Shown: piece after piece, positions 51,127-60,263 of the stretch | Layout of the letters: each line of letters begins with the position of its first letter | How positions within the stretch are numbered: the first letter of the stretch is position 1 | Assembly (NCBI RefSeq): GCF_036242395.1 | Contig: NZ_CP108458.1 | Coordinates: forward strand, 4,712,001-4,776,000 | Direction: 5' to 3' | DNA length: 64,000 nt | Source of the DNA: Kitasatospora sp. NBC_01266 | GTDB lineage: Bacteria; Actinomycetota; Actinomycetes; Streptomycetales; Streptomycetaceae | Notes under the pieces: generated by a model | Databases searched by the model: none | The model's input: the letters and a program-made list of their open reading frames with translations, nothing else | Told to the model about the DNA's origin: nothing | Translations under genes and position numbers: made by a program

Positions 51127-52836
51127 ATGTCCACAGTGGTAGTAGCTGCGACGAGCCTGGTGGAAGACGAGCTGTCGGCCGCCATGGCCCGCGTGCTGCC
51201 ACCGGAGCAGACCGGCCGGGATCCGCTGGTGCGGCCCTCGGAGCAGGCGGACTTCCAGTCGGGGGCCGCGCTGGCGCTGGGTAAGGCGGCCGGGGTGGCG
51301 CCGCGGGAGTTGGCGGAGCGGCTGGCGGGGGCGATCCGAGGGGGACTGGCGGCGACGGTTTCCGGGCCCGGGTTCGTCAATGTGACCGTGGGCGACGAGT
51401 GGCTCTGGCGGCAGGTCGCGGCCCGGTTGGCGGCGGACCGGCTCGGGGTGGGGGAGCCGCTGGCGGGGCAGCGGGTCGTGGTGGACTACTCCGGGCCGAA
51501 CATCGCCAAGGAGCTGCACGTCGGCCACCTGCGGTCGACGGTGATCGGGGACGCACTGGCCCGGACTCTCGGGCACCTCGGGGCGGACGTGGTGCGGCAG
51601 AACCACCTGGGCGACTGGGGCACCCAGTTCGGGATGCTGATCCAGTACCTGGACGAGCACCCGGACGAGCAGTGGCGGGACGTCGCGCTGGTCGACGCGC
51701 TCTACCGGACCGCGCGGCAGGCCTTCGACGCCGATCCGGCCTTCGCCGAGCGGGCCCGGCAGCGGGTGGTGGCGCTGCAGGCCGGGGACGAGGGGACGCT
51801 GGCGGTGTGGCGGGAGCTGGTCGCCCTCTCCGAGCAGGCGTTCCAGTGGATCTACGACCGGCTCGGGGTGCTGCTCACCGAGGCGGACGCGGACGCCGAG
51901 TCGGCGTTCAACGACCAACTGGACGAGGTGGTGGCCGAGTTCGTCGCCGCCGGCCTCACGGTGCAGAGCGAGGGCGCGCTCTGCGTCTTCGCGGACGGGG
52001 TGGCCGCGCCGCTCATCATCCGGAAGCAGAACGGCGGTTACGGGTATCCCGCCACCGACCTGGCCACCATCCGGCACCGGCTGCACACCCTCAAGGCCGA
52101 CCGGATCCTCTACGTGGTCGACGCCCGGCAGGCGCTGCACTTCAAGCTGGTCTTCGACGCCGCGCACCGGATCGGCTGGCTGACGGACCCGCGGGCCGCC
52201 GCGCACGTGCCGTTCGGCATGGTGCTCGGTCCGGGCGGTACGCCGTTCAAGACCCGGTCGGGTGACACGGTCCGGCTCGCCGACCTGCTCGACGCGGCCG
52301 AGGACGGGGTGCGGGCGGTGCTCGCCGACAAGCCGCACGAGCTGGACGAGGAGCAGTTGGCCGAGGTGGTGCGGGCGGCGGCGGTCGGCGCGGTGAAGTA
52401 CGCGGACCTGTCCAACGCGCGGACCAAGAACTACGTCTTCGACCTGGACCGGATGGTCTCGCTGAGCGGCGACACCGCGGTCTACCTGCAGTACGCGCAC
52501 GCCCGGCTGCGGACCCTGCTGGCCAAGGCGGGCGCCGACCAGGGCGACCTCGATCCCGCGATCCCGCCGCACCCCGCCGAGCGGGCGCTGATCCTGCGGC
52601 TGGACGCCTTCGACGCGGTGCTGCGGGAGGTCGCCCAGACGCTGGAGCCGCACCGGCTCTGCGGCTACCTCTACGGGGTGGCGAAGGCGCTCACCGACTT
52701 CTACGGCGCCTGCCCGGTGCTCAAGGCGCCGTCGCCGGCGGTGCGGGCCAACCGGCTGGCGCTCTGCCGGCTGACCGCCGAGACGCTGGCGCAGGGCCTG
52801 GGACTGCTGGGGATCGCGGCGCCGGAGCGGATGTGA
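51127..52836 (+). CDS. argS: Arginyl-tRNA synthetase
   Basis: 569-residue class I synthetase. HIGH variant HVGH in VVDYSGPNIAKELHVGHLRSTVIGDALART, QNHLGDWGTQFGMLIQYL, the E. coli-type replacement of KMSKS (GTPFKTRSGDTVRLADLL) and the C-terminal anticodon-binding helix bundle ending CPVLKAPSPAVRANRLALCRLTAETLAQGLGLLGI. It charges tRNA-Arg. Its surroundings (XPB helicase, pgeF) are not where the housekeeping streptomycete argS normally sits as I recall, so it may be a second copy. The N-terminal additional domain is short (about 85 residues) but complete. Confidence 0.93.
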   Translation: MSTVVVAATSLVEDELSAAMARVLPPEQTGRDPLVRPSEQADFQSGAALALGKAAGVAPRELAERLAGAIRGGLAATVSGPGFVNVTVGDEWLWRQVAARLAADRLGVGEPLAGQRVVVDYSGPNIAKELHVGHLRSTVIGDALARTLGHLGADVVRQNHLGDWGTQFGMLIQYLDEHPDEQWRDVALVDALYRTARQAFDADPAFAERARQRVVALQAGDEGTLAVWRELVALSEQAFQWIYDRLGVLLTEADADAESAFNDQLDEVVAEFVAAGLTVQSEGALCVFADGVAAPLIIRKQNGGYGYPATDLATIRHRLHTLKADRILYVVDARQALHFKLVFDAAHRIGWLTDPRAAAHVPFGMVLGPGGTPFKTRSGDTVRLADLLDAAEDGVRAVLADKPHELDEEQLAEVVRAAAVGAVKYADLSNARTKNYVFDLDRMVSLSGDTAVYLQYAHARLRTLLAKAGADQGDLDPAIPPHPAERALILRLDAFDAVLREVAQTLEPHRLCGYLYGVAKALTDFYGACPVLKAPSPAVRANRLALCRLTAETLAQGLGLLGIAAPERM

Positions 52837-52843
52837 CCCGGGA

Positions 52844-53563
52844 TCAGTGCGCCAGCCAGACGTACGCCGCGAACCGCCCGGTCGGCTGGTCGCGCCGGTG
52901 CGAGAAGAGGTCCGGGTCCTCGATCGTGCAGCGGGCGTCCTGGCGCACCGAGCCGACGCCCGCGCGGGCCAGCTGCGCGCTGATCCCGGCCCGCAGGTCG
53001 AGCGCGGGGGTGCCCTGCCGGGTGGTGGCCCGCACCTCGGGCAGCACGGCGGCGGACTCCTCGCGCATCGCCGCCGGCACCTCGTAGCAGCGCCCGCAGG
53101 CCATCGGGCCGACCAGGGCGGTCATCCGCGCCGGCTCGGCCCCGGCCTCGGCCATCGCGGCGACCAGGTTCGGCACCACGCCGGTCAGGGTGCCGACCCG
53201 CCCGGAGTGGGCCGCGCCGACCATCCCGGCCACCGGGTCGGCCAGCAGCACCGGCGCGCAGTCGGCGCCCAGCGCGGCCAGCGCCAGGCCCGGCTCGGTG
53301 GTCCAGACGGCGTCCAACTCCGGTGCGTCGGCGCCCCAGGGCGCCGAAACCCGGGCCACCGTGGCGCTGTGCACCTGGCGCATCCAGACCACCCGGTCCG
53401 CCGCCAGGCCGAACTGACGAGCCGTCAGTTCGCGGTTGCGCAGCACGTCCTGGTAGTCGTCGGCGGTGGCGCCGCCCAGGTTGCGCGAGTTGAACGGCGC
53501 CGCGCTCACCCCGCCGTGGCGGTCGGTGACGGCATAGCGGACCCCGGTCGTCAGTTCCTCCAT
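52844..53563 (-). CDS. pgeF: PgeF/YfiH-type multicopper-oxidase-like protein
   Basis: 239 residues of the DUF152 family: VWMRQVHSATVARV, LALAALGADCAPVLLADP, VGAAHSGRVGTLTGVV and GPMACGRCYEVP, with the His/Cys metal ligands in place. Members act as peptidoglycan-editing factor (removing wrongly placed serine) or purine nucleoside phosphorylase/laccase-like enzymes. In most actinobacteria it follows ftsZ; here it is beside argS with stops eight bases apart. Confidence 0.88.
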   Translation of the reverse strand: MEELTTGVRYAVTDRHGGVSAAPFNSRNLGGATADDYQDVLRNRELTARQFGLAADRVVWMRQVHSATVARVSAPWGADAPELDAVWTTEPGLALAALGADCAPVLLADPVAGMVGAAHSGRVGTLTGVVPNLVAAMAEAGAEPARMTALVGPMACGRCYEVPAAMREESAAVLPEVRATTRQGTPALDLRAGISAQLARAGVGSVRQDARCTIEDPDLFSHRRDQPTGRFAAYVWLAH

Positions 53564-53573
53564 GAGGGTGACC

Positions 53574-56090
53574 CTAGTCCTCGTCCAGCTCGGCCACGCC
53601 GGTGATCCGGTGCAGCGCGAAGGTGTTGAGCTTCTCGGCGTGGTGGTCGAAGGCGGTGACGTAGCCGCCCTCCACCTTCACCGGGTCGATCACCCGCTGC
53701 GAGGCCAGCCCCTCGGCGTTGATGTAGCCGATCCACATCCGCTCGCCGAGCAGCACCGCCGTCTGCAGCGCGGCCAGCGTGTCCGCCGCCGCGGTGCGCG
53801 GCAGGTGCCGGGTGTCGGCGGGCGTGGCGGCGGGGCCGGCGACGGTCTCCCGGCGGTTCGCGGTGGCCGCCCGGTCGCCCGCCCGGATCGCCTTGACGGC
53901 CGCGCCGAGCAGCACGTCGTCCGGGGTGGCCGGGCCGTCCGCGACCGGGGCGGGCGCGGTGCGCGGCGGGGTGCGGTGGCTGTCGGGGCGGGTGATCACC
54001 AGATCGCCCTCGGCCGACTCGGCGGCCGGTGCGTAGCCCATCGCGCGCAGCACGCCCAGCACCGTCTCGGGCCCGGCCTGTGCGGCCAGCACCGTCGGTG
54101 CGAGCAGCCGCAGCCGCAGTTCCAGCGCCCGCCGGTCGGCGAGCACCTCGGCGAGCAGCGCCGGGTCGTCGCAGCGCAGGTAGGCCGAGGCGGCGCCGAC
54201 CCGCAGCACGCCGTGCCGCCGGGCGACATCGTCGATCAGGTAGCTGAGCGGCTGCGGTACGGCGGTGCGCGAGTGCTGCTCCAGGAAGGAGTGCAGGTCG
54301 GCGGCGGTGCGCCCGGCGTCCAGGGCGCGGCGCACCGACTCGGGGGTGAACCGGTAGACGGTGGCGCCGCCCTTGGACTCGATCTCCGCGCAGAGCGCCA
54401 GTGCCTGGGCGAGCGGGGTGAGCAGCGGTCCCGGTGCGATCGCGGTCAGGTCGGGCTGCAGGATCACGTGGTCCAGCGGCTGCGGCAGCAGCGGCGCCAG
54501 CACCGGCGCCGGGTCCTGACCGGCCAGCAGCGCGCGGGCGGCGGAGCCGAGCGCGCCGCGTCCGGTGATGCCGAGCAGCTCGGTCTCGGCCAGGCTCCAC
54601 CCGGTCAGCTGGTCGCGCAGGTCACGGCCGTCGGGACCGGTGGCGCCGCCGCGCAGCGGGCGGTACCAGCGCTGGACGGGCAGCAGCGCGTCCGCGCCGG
54701 CCACCGCGCCGGGCGGCAGCGTGGCGAGCAGGCTGAGCACGGCCCGCCGGGTGCCGGGGGCCAGCACCCGGTCCAGCTCGGGGCCGAGCGCGGCGCGCGG
54801 CTTGCCCTTGCCGTCGGGGCTGCCGACCAGCCCGGCGACCCGGGTGGCGGCCAGCCAGCCACGGGCCAGCACGGTCCACCGCTCGGCCACCGGCTGCTGC
54901 AGCCACAGGTCGTACGCGGGGGTCGGCGCCCAGACCTCGCCGGTCCGCCCGGCCAACTCGCCGCTCTCCCCGTCCGGCGCCAGCAGCCCCGCGCCGTAGG
55001 CGAGTTCCAGCCAGAACGCGGCCTGCGCCTCGTCCGTCTCCAGCGCCAGCGCGGTCCGCTTGAGGTCGCGCACCCCGAGGCCGCCGGCCCGCAGCGTGGC
55101 CGGCGGTTGCAGGCCCCAGAGGTCGAGCAGCTCCTCGATGGTTCGCACGGCGGTGTAGGCCTGGCCGGCCGCCGCGTTGTCCACAGCCTGTGGATCGCGC
55201 TCGAGGCCCGGCGCCAGCGCGGGTGGCGCGGGCTCGACGATCCGGTGGCTGCGCCCGCCGCGCAGGTGCAGCGCCAGCTCGCGGGGGAGCACCACACTGC
55301 CGGGACCCGACGGCAGCAGCAGGCCCCGGGCCAGCAGCCACTCCAGCGGGCCGCGCGCCTGCTCGGCGGTGACCGGGCGGGCGGCGTCCGGCACGGTGCC
55401 GGTGGGCGGGCCCCAGACCAGCCGGTCCAGCACCCCGAGCGCCGCCTCGGGCGCCTCGGCGAGCAGCGCGGCGCACCGCTTGCGATCGGCCAGCAGGGCG
55501 GTCAGCGCGGCCACCGCCGTCACCGGGTCGGGCGTTCCGGGCAGCCCGGCGCCGGTCAGCAACTGCTGGATGCGGGCCGGGGACATCCCCAGGGTGGCCT
55601 CGGCGAGCGTGGGCCCCAGCCCGGTGCCGCCGGGCGCGGTGGCGCTCGGGGCCAGCGCCTCGCGCACCGCGATCACCAGGTGCGGCGCGCTGTCCGGCCC
55701 CCAGAGCAGCGCGCGCTCGCGCAGCGCGGCCAGCGCCCGGGGCAGCGCGGCGATCACGGCGGCCCGCTCCACCGGCTCGGCGCCGGGGTGCGCCTTGACC
55801 CGCGCGGGACCGGCCAGCAGATCGCGCAGCGCGGTGCCCGCACTGCCGTCGGGCAGCGCCGCCAGTGCCTCGGCGGTCTGCAGCGTGAACCGGTCCAGCC
55901 GCTCCAACGCGCGCAGCGCGGAGGCCCGGCTGGAGAGCCGCGCGGTCAGCTGCGTGATGTCGGTGGGCACGGGGTTGAGCAGATCGGGGCGCAGGCGCAG
56001 CAGGGTGGCGAGTGCCTGGTCGCTGCTGGCGCGGAGCTCGTCGGCGAGGGTGCGGGCCCTGCTGGACGCTCCGTTCGGCTCGGTGGTCAT
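53574..56090 (-). CDS. Helicase C-terminal-domain (Helicase_C_3) DNA repair-associated protein
   Basis: 838 residues, Ala/Leu/Arg-rich, with helical repeats in the first 550 residues and a C-terminal XPB/UvrB-like region (LDHVILQPDLTAIAPGPLLTPLAQALALCAEIESKGGATVYRFTPESVRRALDAG) typical of Helicase_C_3 proteins. The final part (VLLGERMWIGYINAEGLASQRVIDPVKVEGGYVTAFDHHAEKLNTFALHRITGV) resembles a WYL-type domain. It lacks a Walker A, so it is probably an accessory to XPB rather than a helicase itself. The ATG 56090 has TACGCT ending seven bases upstream. Confidence 0.82.
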   Translation of the reverse strand: MTTEPNGASSRARTLADELRASSDQALATLLRLRPDLLNPVPTDITQLTARLSSRASALRALERLDRFTLQTAEALAALPDGSAGTALRDLLAGPARVKAHPGAEPVERAAVIAALPRALAALRERALLWGPDSAPHLVIAVREALAPSATAPGGTGLGPTLAEATLGMSPARIQQLLTGAGLPGTPDPVTAVAALTALLADRKRCAALLAEAPEAALGVLDRLVWGPPTGTVPDAARPVTAEQARGPLEWLLARGLLLPSGPGSVVLPRELALHLRGGRSHRIVEPAPPALAPGLERDPQAVDNAAAGQAYTAVRTIEELLDLWGLQPPATLRAGGLGVRDLKRTALALETDEAQAAFWLELAYGAGLLAPDGESGELAGRTGEVWAPTPAYDLWLQQPVAERWTVLARGWLAATRVAGLVGSPDGKGKPRAALGPELDRVLAPGTRRAVLSLLATLPPGAVAGADALLPVQRWYRPLRGGATGPDGRDLRDQLTGWSLAETELLGITGRGALGSAARALLAGQDPAPVLAPLLPQPLDHVILQPDLTAIAPGPLLTPLAQALALCAEIESKGGATVYRFTPESVRRALDAGRTAADLHSFLEQHSRTAVPQPLSYLIDDVARRHGVLRVGAASAYLRCDDPALLAEVLADRRALELRLRLLAPTVLAAQAGPETVLGVLRAMGYAPAAESAEGDLVITRPDSHRTPPRTAPAPVADGPATPDDVLLGAAVKAIRAGDRAATANRRETVAGPAATPADTRHLPRTAAADTLAALQTAVLLGERMWIGYINAEGLASQRVIDPVKVEGGYVTAFDHHAEKLNTFALHRITGVAELDED

Positions 56091-56278
56091 CCGACCCAGC
56101 GTAGTCGGGCTGGATGAAGCGCGGTGCGCGCTGCCCCGGGGCGGGCGGAGCACCGCAGGTGGGCGGGGGTGACGTAAGGACGGGCGGGGCATAGGGCGGG
56201 TAGCTCTCGCGCGGCTGGACGCCAGTGGGTAGCGTCAGCGGACGGCGGGGCCTGGAGCACGGAACAGGGTGGCGGGCG

Positions 56279-57214
56279 ATGGCGGGCGAGCAGGCGGACG
56301 AGCGGGCCGGCGAGGCGATGAAGGGCGGCCTGTCGGGCGGCGAGTGGTGGCGGGTGGACGGACCCTGGCGGGTGATGGGCACACCGGAGCCGGGGAGCGC
56401 GGAGGACGGGGACGGCGTGTACCTGGCCGCGCCGCCGGCCGGACCGCCGGTGCCGCCGCCGCCGACCGAGCCCCCGGCCGCCCGTCGCCCCGCGCGCGGC
56501 GCCCCGGCGCCGGCCGGCCCGGAGGTCCCGGTGCCGCGCGCGTCGCGTTCGTTCTTCCGCAGGTCCACCGAGGCCGAGCCGGAGCAGCCTGCCGAGGCGG
56601 AGGAGAGCGGCACGCCCGCCGCCTGGCTGATCGCGCCCGCCGCGCCCGGTTCGCTGCGGCCGCCGACCACCGCGGACTTCCCCGGCTGGGACTCGGTGGT
56701 GATCGAGTTCCCGCCGGACGACACCGAGCCCGCCGAGCCGCGCCGCCTCCCCGAGCAGCGCGGCGAGGCCGGGGCGCAGCCGGCCGACGCCGAGCCGGAT
56801 CCGGCCACCGGTCAGCTGCCGGGCCAACTGGTACTGCCGAAGGGCTCGTTGCTGGCCGGGCGCCGCCCCTCGCCGCTGCTGCTGCTGGCGGCGGCGGTGC
56901 TGATCGGCGGGGCGGTCACCGGGGTGGTGCTGGTGCTGCTGGCCGGCTGGGGGCTGGCCTACCTGTCCGCCAGGCTCGGCGACCTGACCAAGAAGTTCGT
57001 GGTCTTCGGCATTCCGATGATCGCCATGAGCGCCTCGACCCTCTGGTTCTGGGGCCGCTCCGAGGGCCGCTGGGGCGACGCGCTGGCCAAGGGCGCCCCG
57101 ATGACGCACGCCGCCTTCGAGGCCGCGCCGGGCGTGCTGCGGCTGGCGGGGGTGCTGTCGGCGCTCTTCCTGCTGGCGGTGGCCATGAAGCGGCGCGGTC
57201 CGAAACTGGGCTGA
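56279..57214 (+). CDS. Membrane protein with Pro-rich cytosolic N terminus
   Basis: 311 residues. Residues 1-190 are acidic and Pro/Ala-rich (low complexity, APPAGPPVPPPPTEPP), then three transmembrane helices: about 205-235 (PLLLLAAAVLIGGAVTGVVLVLLAGWGLAYL), 250-265 and 285-305. No enzyme motif. Probably a structural or scaffold membrane protein. A TAGCGT -10-like box is at 56230-56235. ATG 56279 chosen; the longer frame is low-complexity. Confidence 0.65.
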   Translation: MAGEQADERAGEAMKGGLSGGEWWRVDGPWRVMGTPEPGSAEDGDGVYLAAPPAGPPVPPPPTEPPAARRPARGAPAPAGPEVPVPRASRSFFRRSTEAEPEQPAEAEESGTPAAWLIAPAAPGSLRPPTTADFPGWDSVVIEFPPDDTEPAEPRRLPEQRGEAGAQPADAEPDPATGQLPGQLVLPKGSLLAGRRPSPLLLLAAAVLIGGAVTGVVLVLLAGWGLAYLSARLGDLTKKFVVFGIPMIAMSASTLWFWGRSEGRWGDALAKGAPMTHAAFEAAPGVLRLAGVLSALFLLAVAMKRRGPKLG

Positions 57215-57269
57215 CCGCCGGCGCGCGTCGACCGGCCCGCGACCCGGCGCGCGCTGACCGCGGCAGGCG

Positions 57270-57854
57270 CTACGACCCGAGCTTGCGGGCCATCGCCACC
57301 AGCCCCGCCCGCCGGCTCGCCGGGCTGTCGTCCGCCAGTCCGGTCATCACCATGGCGATGACCTTCGGTGCGGTGAACCACCAGGCGGAGAGCGCGAAGA
57401 CCGCGTACAGCAGGTGCTGGGCCGGCAGCTCGGTGGTGATCGTGCCGGCCCGCTGGGCCTGCGCGACGGCGGCGATCCGCTGCTCGTAGTAGACGGCCCG
57501 CTCGGCGTCCCGGCTCGTGGGCTGCGGCTCGACCAGCAGGCCCTCCCAGCGCAGCAGTCGCAGGAAGGTGGGGTTGGCCAGGTGCCAGTCGAAGAGCAGC
57601 CCGGCGAACTCGCCCAGGTCCGCGCAGTGTTCGGGCAGCGGTGAGGCGGCGGCCATCACCTTGGCCAGCTCCTGGTCGATGACGTGCCCGAAGAGCTGCT
57701 CCTTGTTGCCGAAGTACTGGTAGATCCGCTCCTTGTTGACGCCGGCCAGTTTGGCGATCCGGTCCACCCGCGCCCCTTCGGGGCCGTACTCGGCGAACTC
57801 CTGGACGGCCGCGTCCAGCAGCAGCTGCTTGGTTCTCTGGGTGTCCCATGCCAT
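57270..57854 (-). CDS. TetR-family transcriptional repressor
   Basis: 194 residues. N-terminal HTH: TKQLLLDAAVQEFAEYGPEGARVDRIAKLAGVNKERIYQYFGNKEQLFGHVI, then a ligand-binding helical domain with C-terminal TetR_C-like part. TAGGCT ends seven bases before the ATG. A 30-bp palindrome 62 bp upstream, in the gap toward the divergent membrane gene, is the likely operator. A second weaker CCAAC-N6-GTTGG lies at 57878-57893. Confidence 0.9.
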   Translation of the reverse strand: MAWDTQRTKQLLLDAAVQEFAEYGPEGARVDRIAKLAGVNKERIYQYFGNKEQLFGHVIDQELAKVMAAASPLPEHCADLGEFAGLLFDWHLANPTFLRLLRWEGLLVEPQPTSRDAERAVYYEQRIAAVAQAQRAGTITTELPAQHLLYAVFALSAWWFTAPKVIAMVMTGLADDSPASRRAGLVAMARKLGS

Positions 57855-57915
57855 GGCGCCAAGCCTACGCGAGATTGCCAACCGAACAGTTGGACAGTAC
57901 TGGGGGGTTCGTGAG

Positions 57916-57945
57916 AAACTCCAACCAACTAGTTGGTTGGAGTTT
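57916..57945. promoter_or_regulatory. Perfect 30-bp palindrome, TetR operator candidate
   Basis: Left arm AAACTCCAACCAACT, right arm its exact reverse complement, centre between 57930 and 57931. It lies between the TetR gene and the divergent small membrane gene, 52 bp before the latter. Confidence 0.85.
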
Positions 57946-57996
57946 TCGCCGACCGGCGCCGCAGTGCCGACCACGACGTCCCCTGGGGGTTCCGCC

Positions 57997-58254
57997 ATGT
58001 CCGCTCCAACCGTGCACCACCGCGCCGTGATCACCTGGCTCGCCGTCTATCCGACGATCACCCTGGCCTCGATACTGACCAGCCCGTACACCGCCCACCT
58101 GCCGGTCTACCTGCGCACCCTGATCCTGACCGCGCTGGTGGTGCCGGTGGTGGTGTACGGGCTGATGCCGCTGCTGCTCAAGGGCCACGCCGCGACGCGC
58201 CGGCGCCGCACCGAGCCCGCGGCCGAGGGCTACTCCCGCAGCGCCGTCGTGTAG
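57997..58254 (+). CDS. Small two-helix membrane protein, likely TetR target
   Basis: 85 residues with two transmembrane helices (about 8-28, AVITWLAVYPTITLASILTS, and 37-60, LRTLILTALVVPVVVYGLMPLLL) and a basic tail (TRRRRTEP). Similar short proteins next to TetR regulators are common in streptomycetes. GGGGG lies upstream of the ATG. Its 3' end overlaps the convergent methyltransferase by 25 bp. Confidence 0.75.
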   Translation: MSAPTVHHRAVITWLAVYPTITLASILTSPYTAHLPVYLRTLILTALVVPVVVYGLMPLLLKGHAATRRRRTEPAAEGYSRSAVV

Positions 58255-59114
58255 CGGATCGCGGTCCGCCGCACCAGGGTGCCGTCCGCGGCGGCCAGCG
58301 GGGCGAGTGCGGCCAGGGCGGCCGCGCGCGCCTCGTCCAGGTGCTCGGCGGGGATCGCCTCCAGCACGCCGCGCCACCCACCGGCCTGCTGCGAGTGCCA
58401 CCAGGCCTCGGCGTCCGGGTAGTGGGTGGCCGCGTAGTGCTCGACCGTGCGGATGTCGGTGAAGCCGGACCGGTGCAGCAGCTCGGCGGCCTCCTCGGGG
58501 CTGCGGCCCAGCGGGTTGAACCTGGCCGCCCTGCTCTGCCGCAGCCGGGCCGCCGGCGCGGGCAGGAAGGCGTTGAGCGCCGCCCCGGGGCGCTCCCAGC
58601 CCGGTTCGTCCGCGCCGAACGCGGTGAAGCCGAACCGTCCGCCGGGCACCAGCACCCGGCGCACCGAGGCCAGCGCGGCGGCCGGGTCCGGGGTGAAGAT
58701 CACCGCGAAGGAGGAGAGCGCGGCCTCGAAGGAGTGGTCCGGGAAGCCGAGCGCCTCGGCGTCGTCCACCCGGACGGTGACGTTGCGCAGCCCGTGCCCC
58801 GCCGCCTGCGCGGCCGTCGCCCGGACCATCCCGGGGGCCAGGTCGATGCCGACCACGTAGCCCTCCGGCCCGACCTCGGCGAGCGCCGCGAAGAGCACCG
58901 CGCCCCGGCCGCACCCCACGTCCAGCACCCGGTCGCCGGGCCGCAGCCCGGCCAGCCGGGCCAGCCGGGCGCCGATCGGATTGAAGAAGCCGCCGTTGGC
59001 CTCGTCGTACTCGTCGGCCGCGAGCGTGAAGGCGTCGGCCAGGGCGGCCTTGCGGCGGCGGGCCGCCTCGCCCTGGGCGGCGGGTGACTCACCTCGGAGC
59101 TGAGTGTTCGTCAT
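58230..59114 (-). CDS. SAM-dependent class I methyltransferase
   Basis: 294 residues with motif I VLDVGCGRGAVLFAAL (near 65-80), motif II GIDLAPGMVRAT, VDDAEALGFPDHSFEAALSSFAVIF and post-motif FGFTAFGADEPGWERPG. UbiE/MenG-like fold. The substrate is not identifiable; menaquinone or a small lipid are possible since MenG-like proteins look similar. Followed by the siderophore-binding gene upstream on the same strand. Confidence 0.82.
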   Translation of the reverse strand: MTNTQLRGESPAAQGEAARRRKAALADAFTLAADEYDEANGGFFNPIGARLARLAGLRPGDRVLDVGCGRGAVLFAALAEVGPEGYVVGIDLAPGMVRATAAQAAGHGLRNVTVRVDDAEALGFPDHSFEAALSSFAVIFTPDPAAALASVRRVLVPGGRFGFTAFGADEPGWERPGAALNAFLPAPAARLRQSRAARFNPLGRSPEEAAELLHRSGFTDIRTVEHYAATHYPDAEAWWHSQQAGGWRGVLEAIPAEHLDEARAAALAALAPLAAADGTLVRRTAIRYTTALRE

Positions 59115-59187
59115 ACCGTCATGGTGGTACCGCTGTGGCGCGCGTCACAAGGGGTCGGGCGGGGCGGACGAGAGCACGGGTGGGTGC

Positions 59188-60153
59188 TCAACCGCTGAGC
59201 AGGCACTGGAGTTGGGAGAGGACCAGGTTGGCTCCGGTGCAGCCGATGCCCTGGAACCAGAGCTGGTCGTCCACCTGGTAGGCGTGGCTCGCCCGGACCG
59301 CGTTGAGCGCCTGCCAGGCCGGGCTCGCCAGCACCGCGGTGGTGCCCGCCGCGTCCGGGTCGCCGTAGGTCGCGTAGAGCAGCACGTCGCCGTCGGCGCC
59401 GGCCAGTTGGTCGGGGGTGACCTCGACGTCGAACCGGTCGACGTTCTGCGCCTCGGGCCGCCCGAGCTGCAGGTCGGCGAGGATCGTGCCGAGGAAGTTC
59501 TGCCGGCCGTACAGCCGGATCCGCCCGCCCTGGACGAACCGCACCACGCTGATCCGGCGACCGGCCGTGCTGCCGGGGCCGCCGAGCGCGTGCGAGGTCT
59601 GGGCGAGCTGGGCGCGGTAGGCGGTGACGACCGCCTCGGCGGCGGCCTGCCGGCCCAGCGCCCGGGCGTGCAGCTGGAGGTTCTCCTTCCAGGTGTAGCC
59701 GGTGCCGCGGCTGAGCACGGTGGGCGCGATCCGGGACAGCGCGTCGTAGCGGGCACCGTCGCGGTCCAGGTTGCTCAGGATCAGCTCGGGGCGCAGCGCG
59801 CGGATCGCCGCCAGGTCCGGTGCGCCGATGGTGCCGGTGCCGGCCACCTCGGCGAGCCGGGAGGCCGGCCAGTAGCTCGGCAGGCCCCGCTCGGCGGCGG
59901 CCCGGGAGGCGCCGACCGGGGTGATCCCCAGGGTCATCGCCGAGTCCAGCTCGGGGGTGTCGAGCACCACCACCCGCAACGGCTGGTCGGGCACCACCAC
60001 CGTCCCGGTCGCCGCCGTGACGACGGCTTGGGCGGCCGGGCTCGCGCCGCCCGCCGCCTGCGGGCCCTGGATGCCCGGAGTCGGGTCGCAGGCGCCGAGG
60101 GCGGCGGTCAGGGCCGCGCCCAGCACGGCGCGCCGCGACGGAGGACGGTGCAT
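59188..60153 (-). CDS. Iron-siderophore-type ABC transporter substrate-binding lipoprotein
   Basis: 321 residues. N terminus MHRPPSRRAVLGAALTAALGACD has a twin-arginine-like RRAVLG and a lipobox LGAC, so the protein is probably a Tat-exported lipoprotein. The rest is a class III (FhuD/FepB-type) binding fold: LRVVVLDTPELDSAMTLGITPVG, AIRALRPELILSNLDRDGARYDALSRIAPTVL. No permease or ATPase gene is adjacent, so it must share a transporter. A 19-bp inverted repeat upstream is not an iron box. Confidence 0.85.
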   Translation of the reverse strand: MHRPPSRRAVLGAALTAALGACDPTPGIQGPQAAGGASPAAQAVVTAATGTVVVPDQPLRVVVLDTPELDSAMTLGITPVGASRAAAERGLPSYWPASRLAEVAGTGTIGAPDLAAIRALRPELILSNLDRDGARYDALSRIAPTVLSRGTGYTWKENLQLHARALGRQAAAEAVVTAYRAQLAQTSHALGGPGSTAGRRISVVRFVQGGRIRLYGRQNFLGTILADLQLGRPEAQNVDRFDVEVTPDQLAGADGDVLLYATYGDPDAAGTTAVLASPAWQALNAVRASHAYQVDDQLWFQGIGCTGANLVLSQLQCLLSG

Positions 60154-60161
60154 CGGAGCTC

Positions 60162-60180
60162 CTCTGACGGCTGGTCAGAG
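60162..60180. promoter_or_regulatory. 19-bp inverted repeat at the siderophore-binding gene promoter
   Basis: CTCTGAC-GGCTG-GTCAGAG, perfect 7-bp arms, 8 bp upstream of the start codon and directly downstream of a CATGAT -10-like box on the minus strand. It differs from the streptomycete DmdR iron box. Confidence 0.6.
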
Positions 60181-60263
60181 ATCATGATGTCCGATGAGTC
60201 CCGGAAAGACCGGTATGCGCGGCCTGCTCACCAGGGCCGGGCAGGCCCAGGCCCGGGCAGCTC

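Noticed and set aside
60154..60263. DmdR iron box for the siderophore-binding gene
   Set aside because: No TTAGGTTAGGCTAACCTAA-like 19-mer; the repeat found has different arms.
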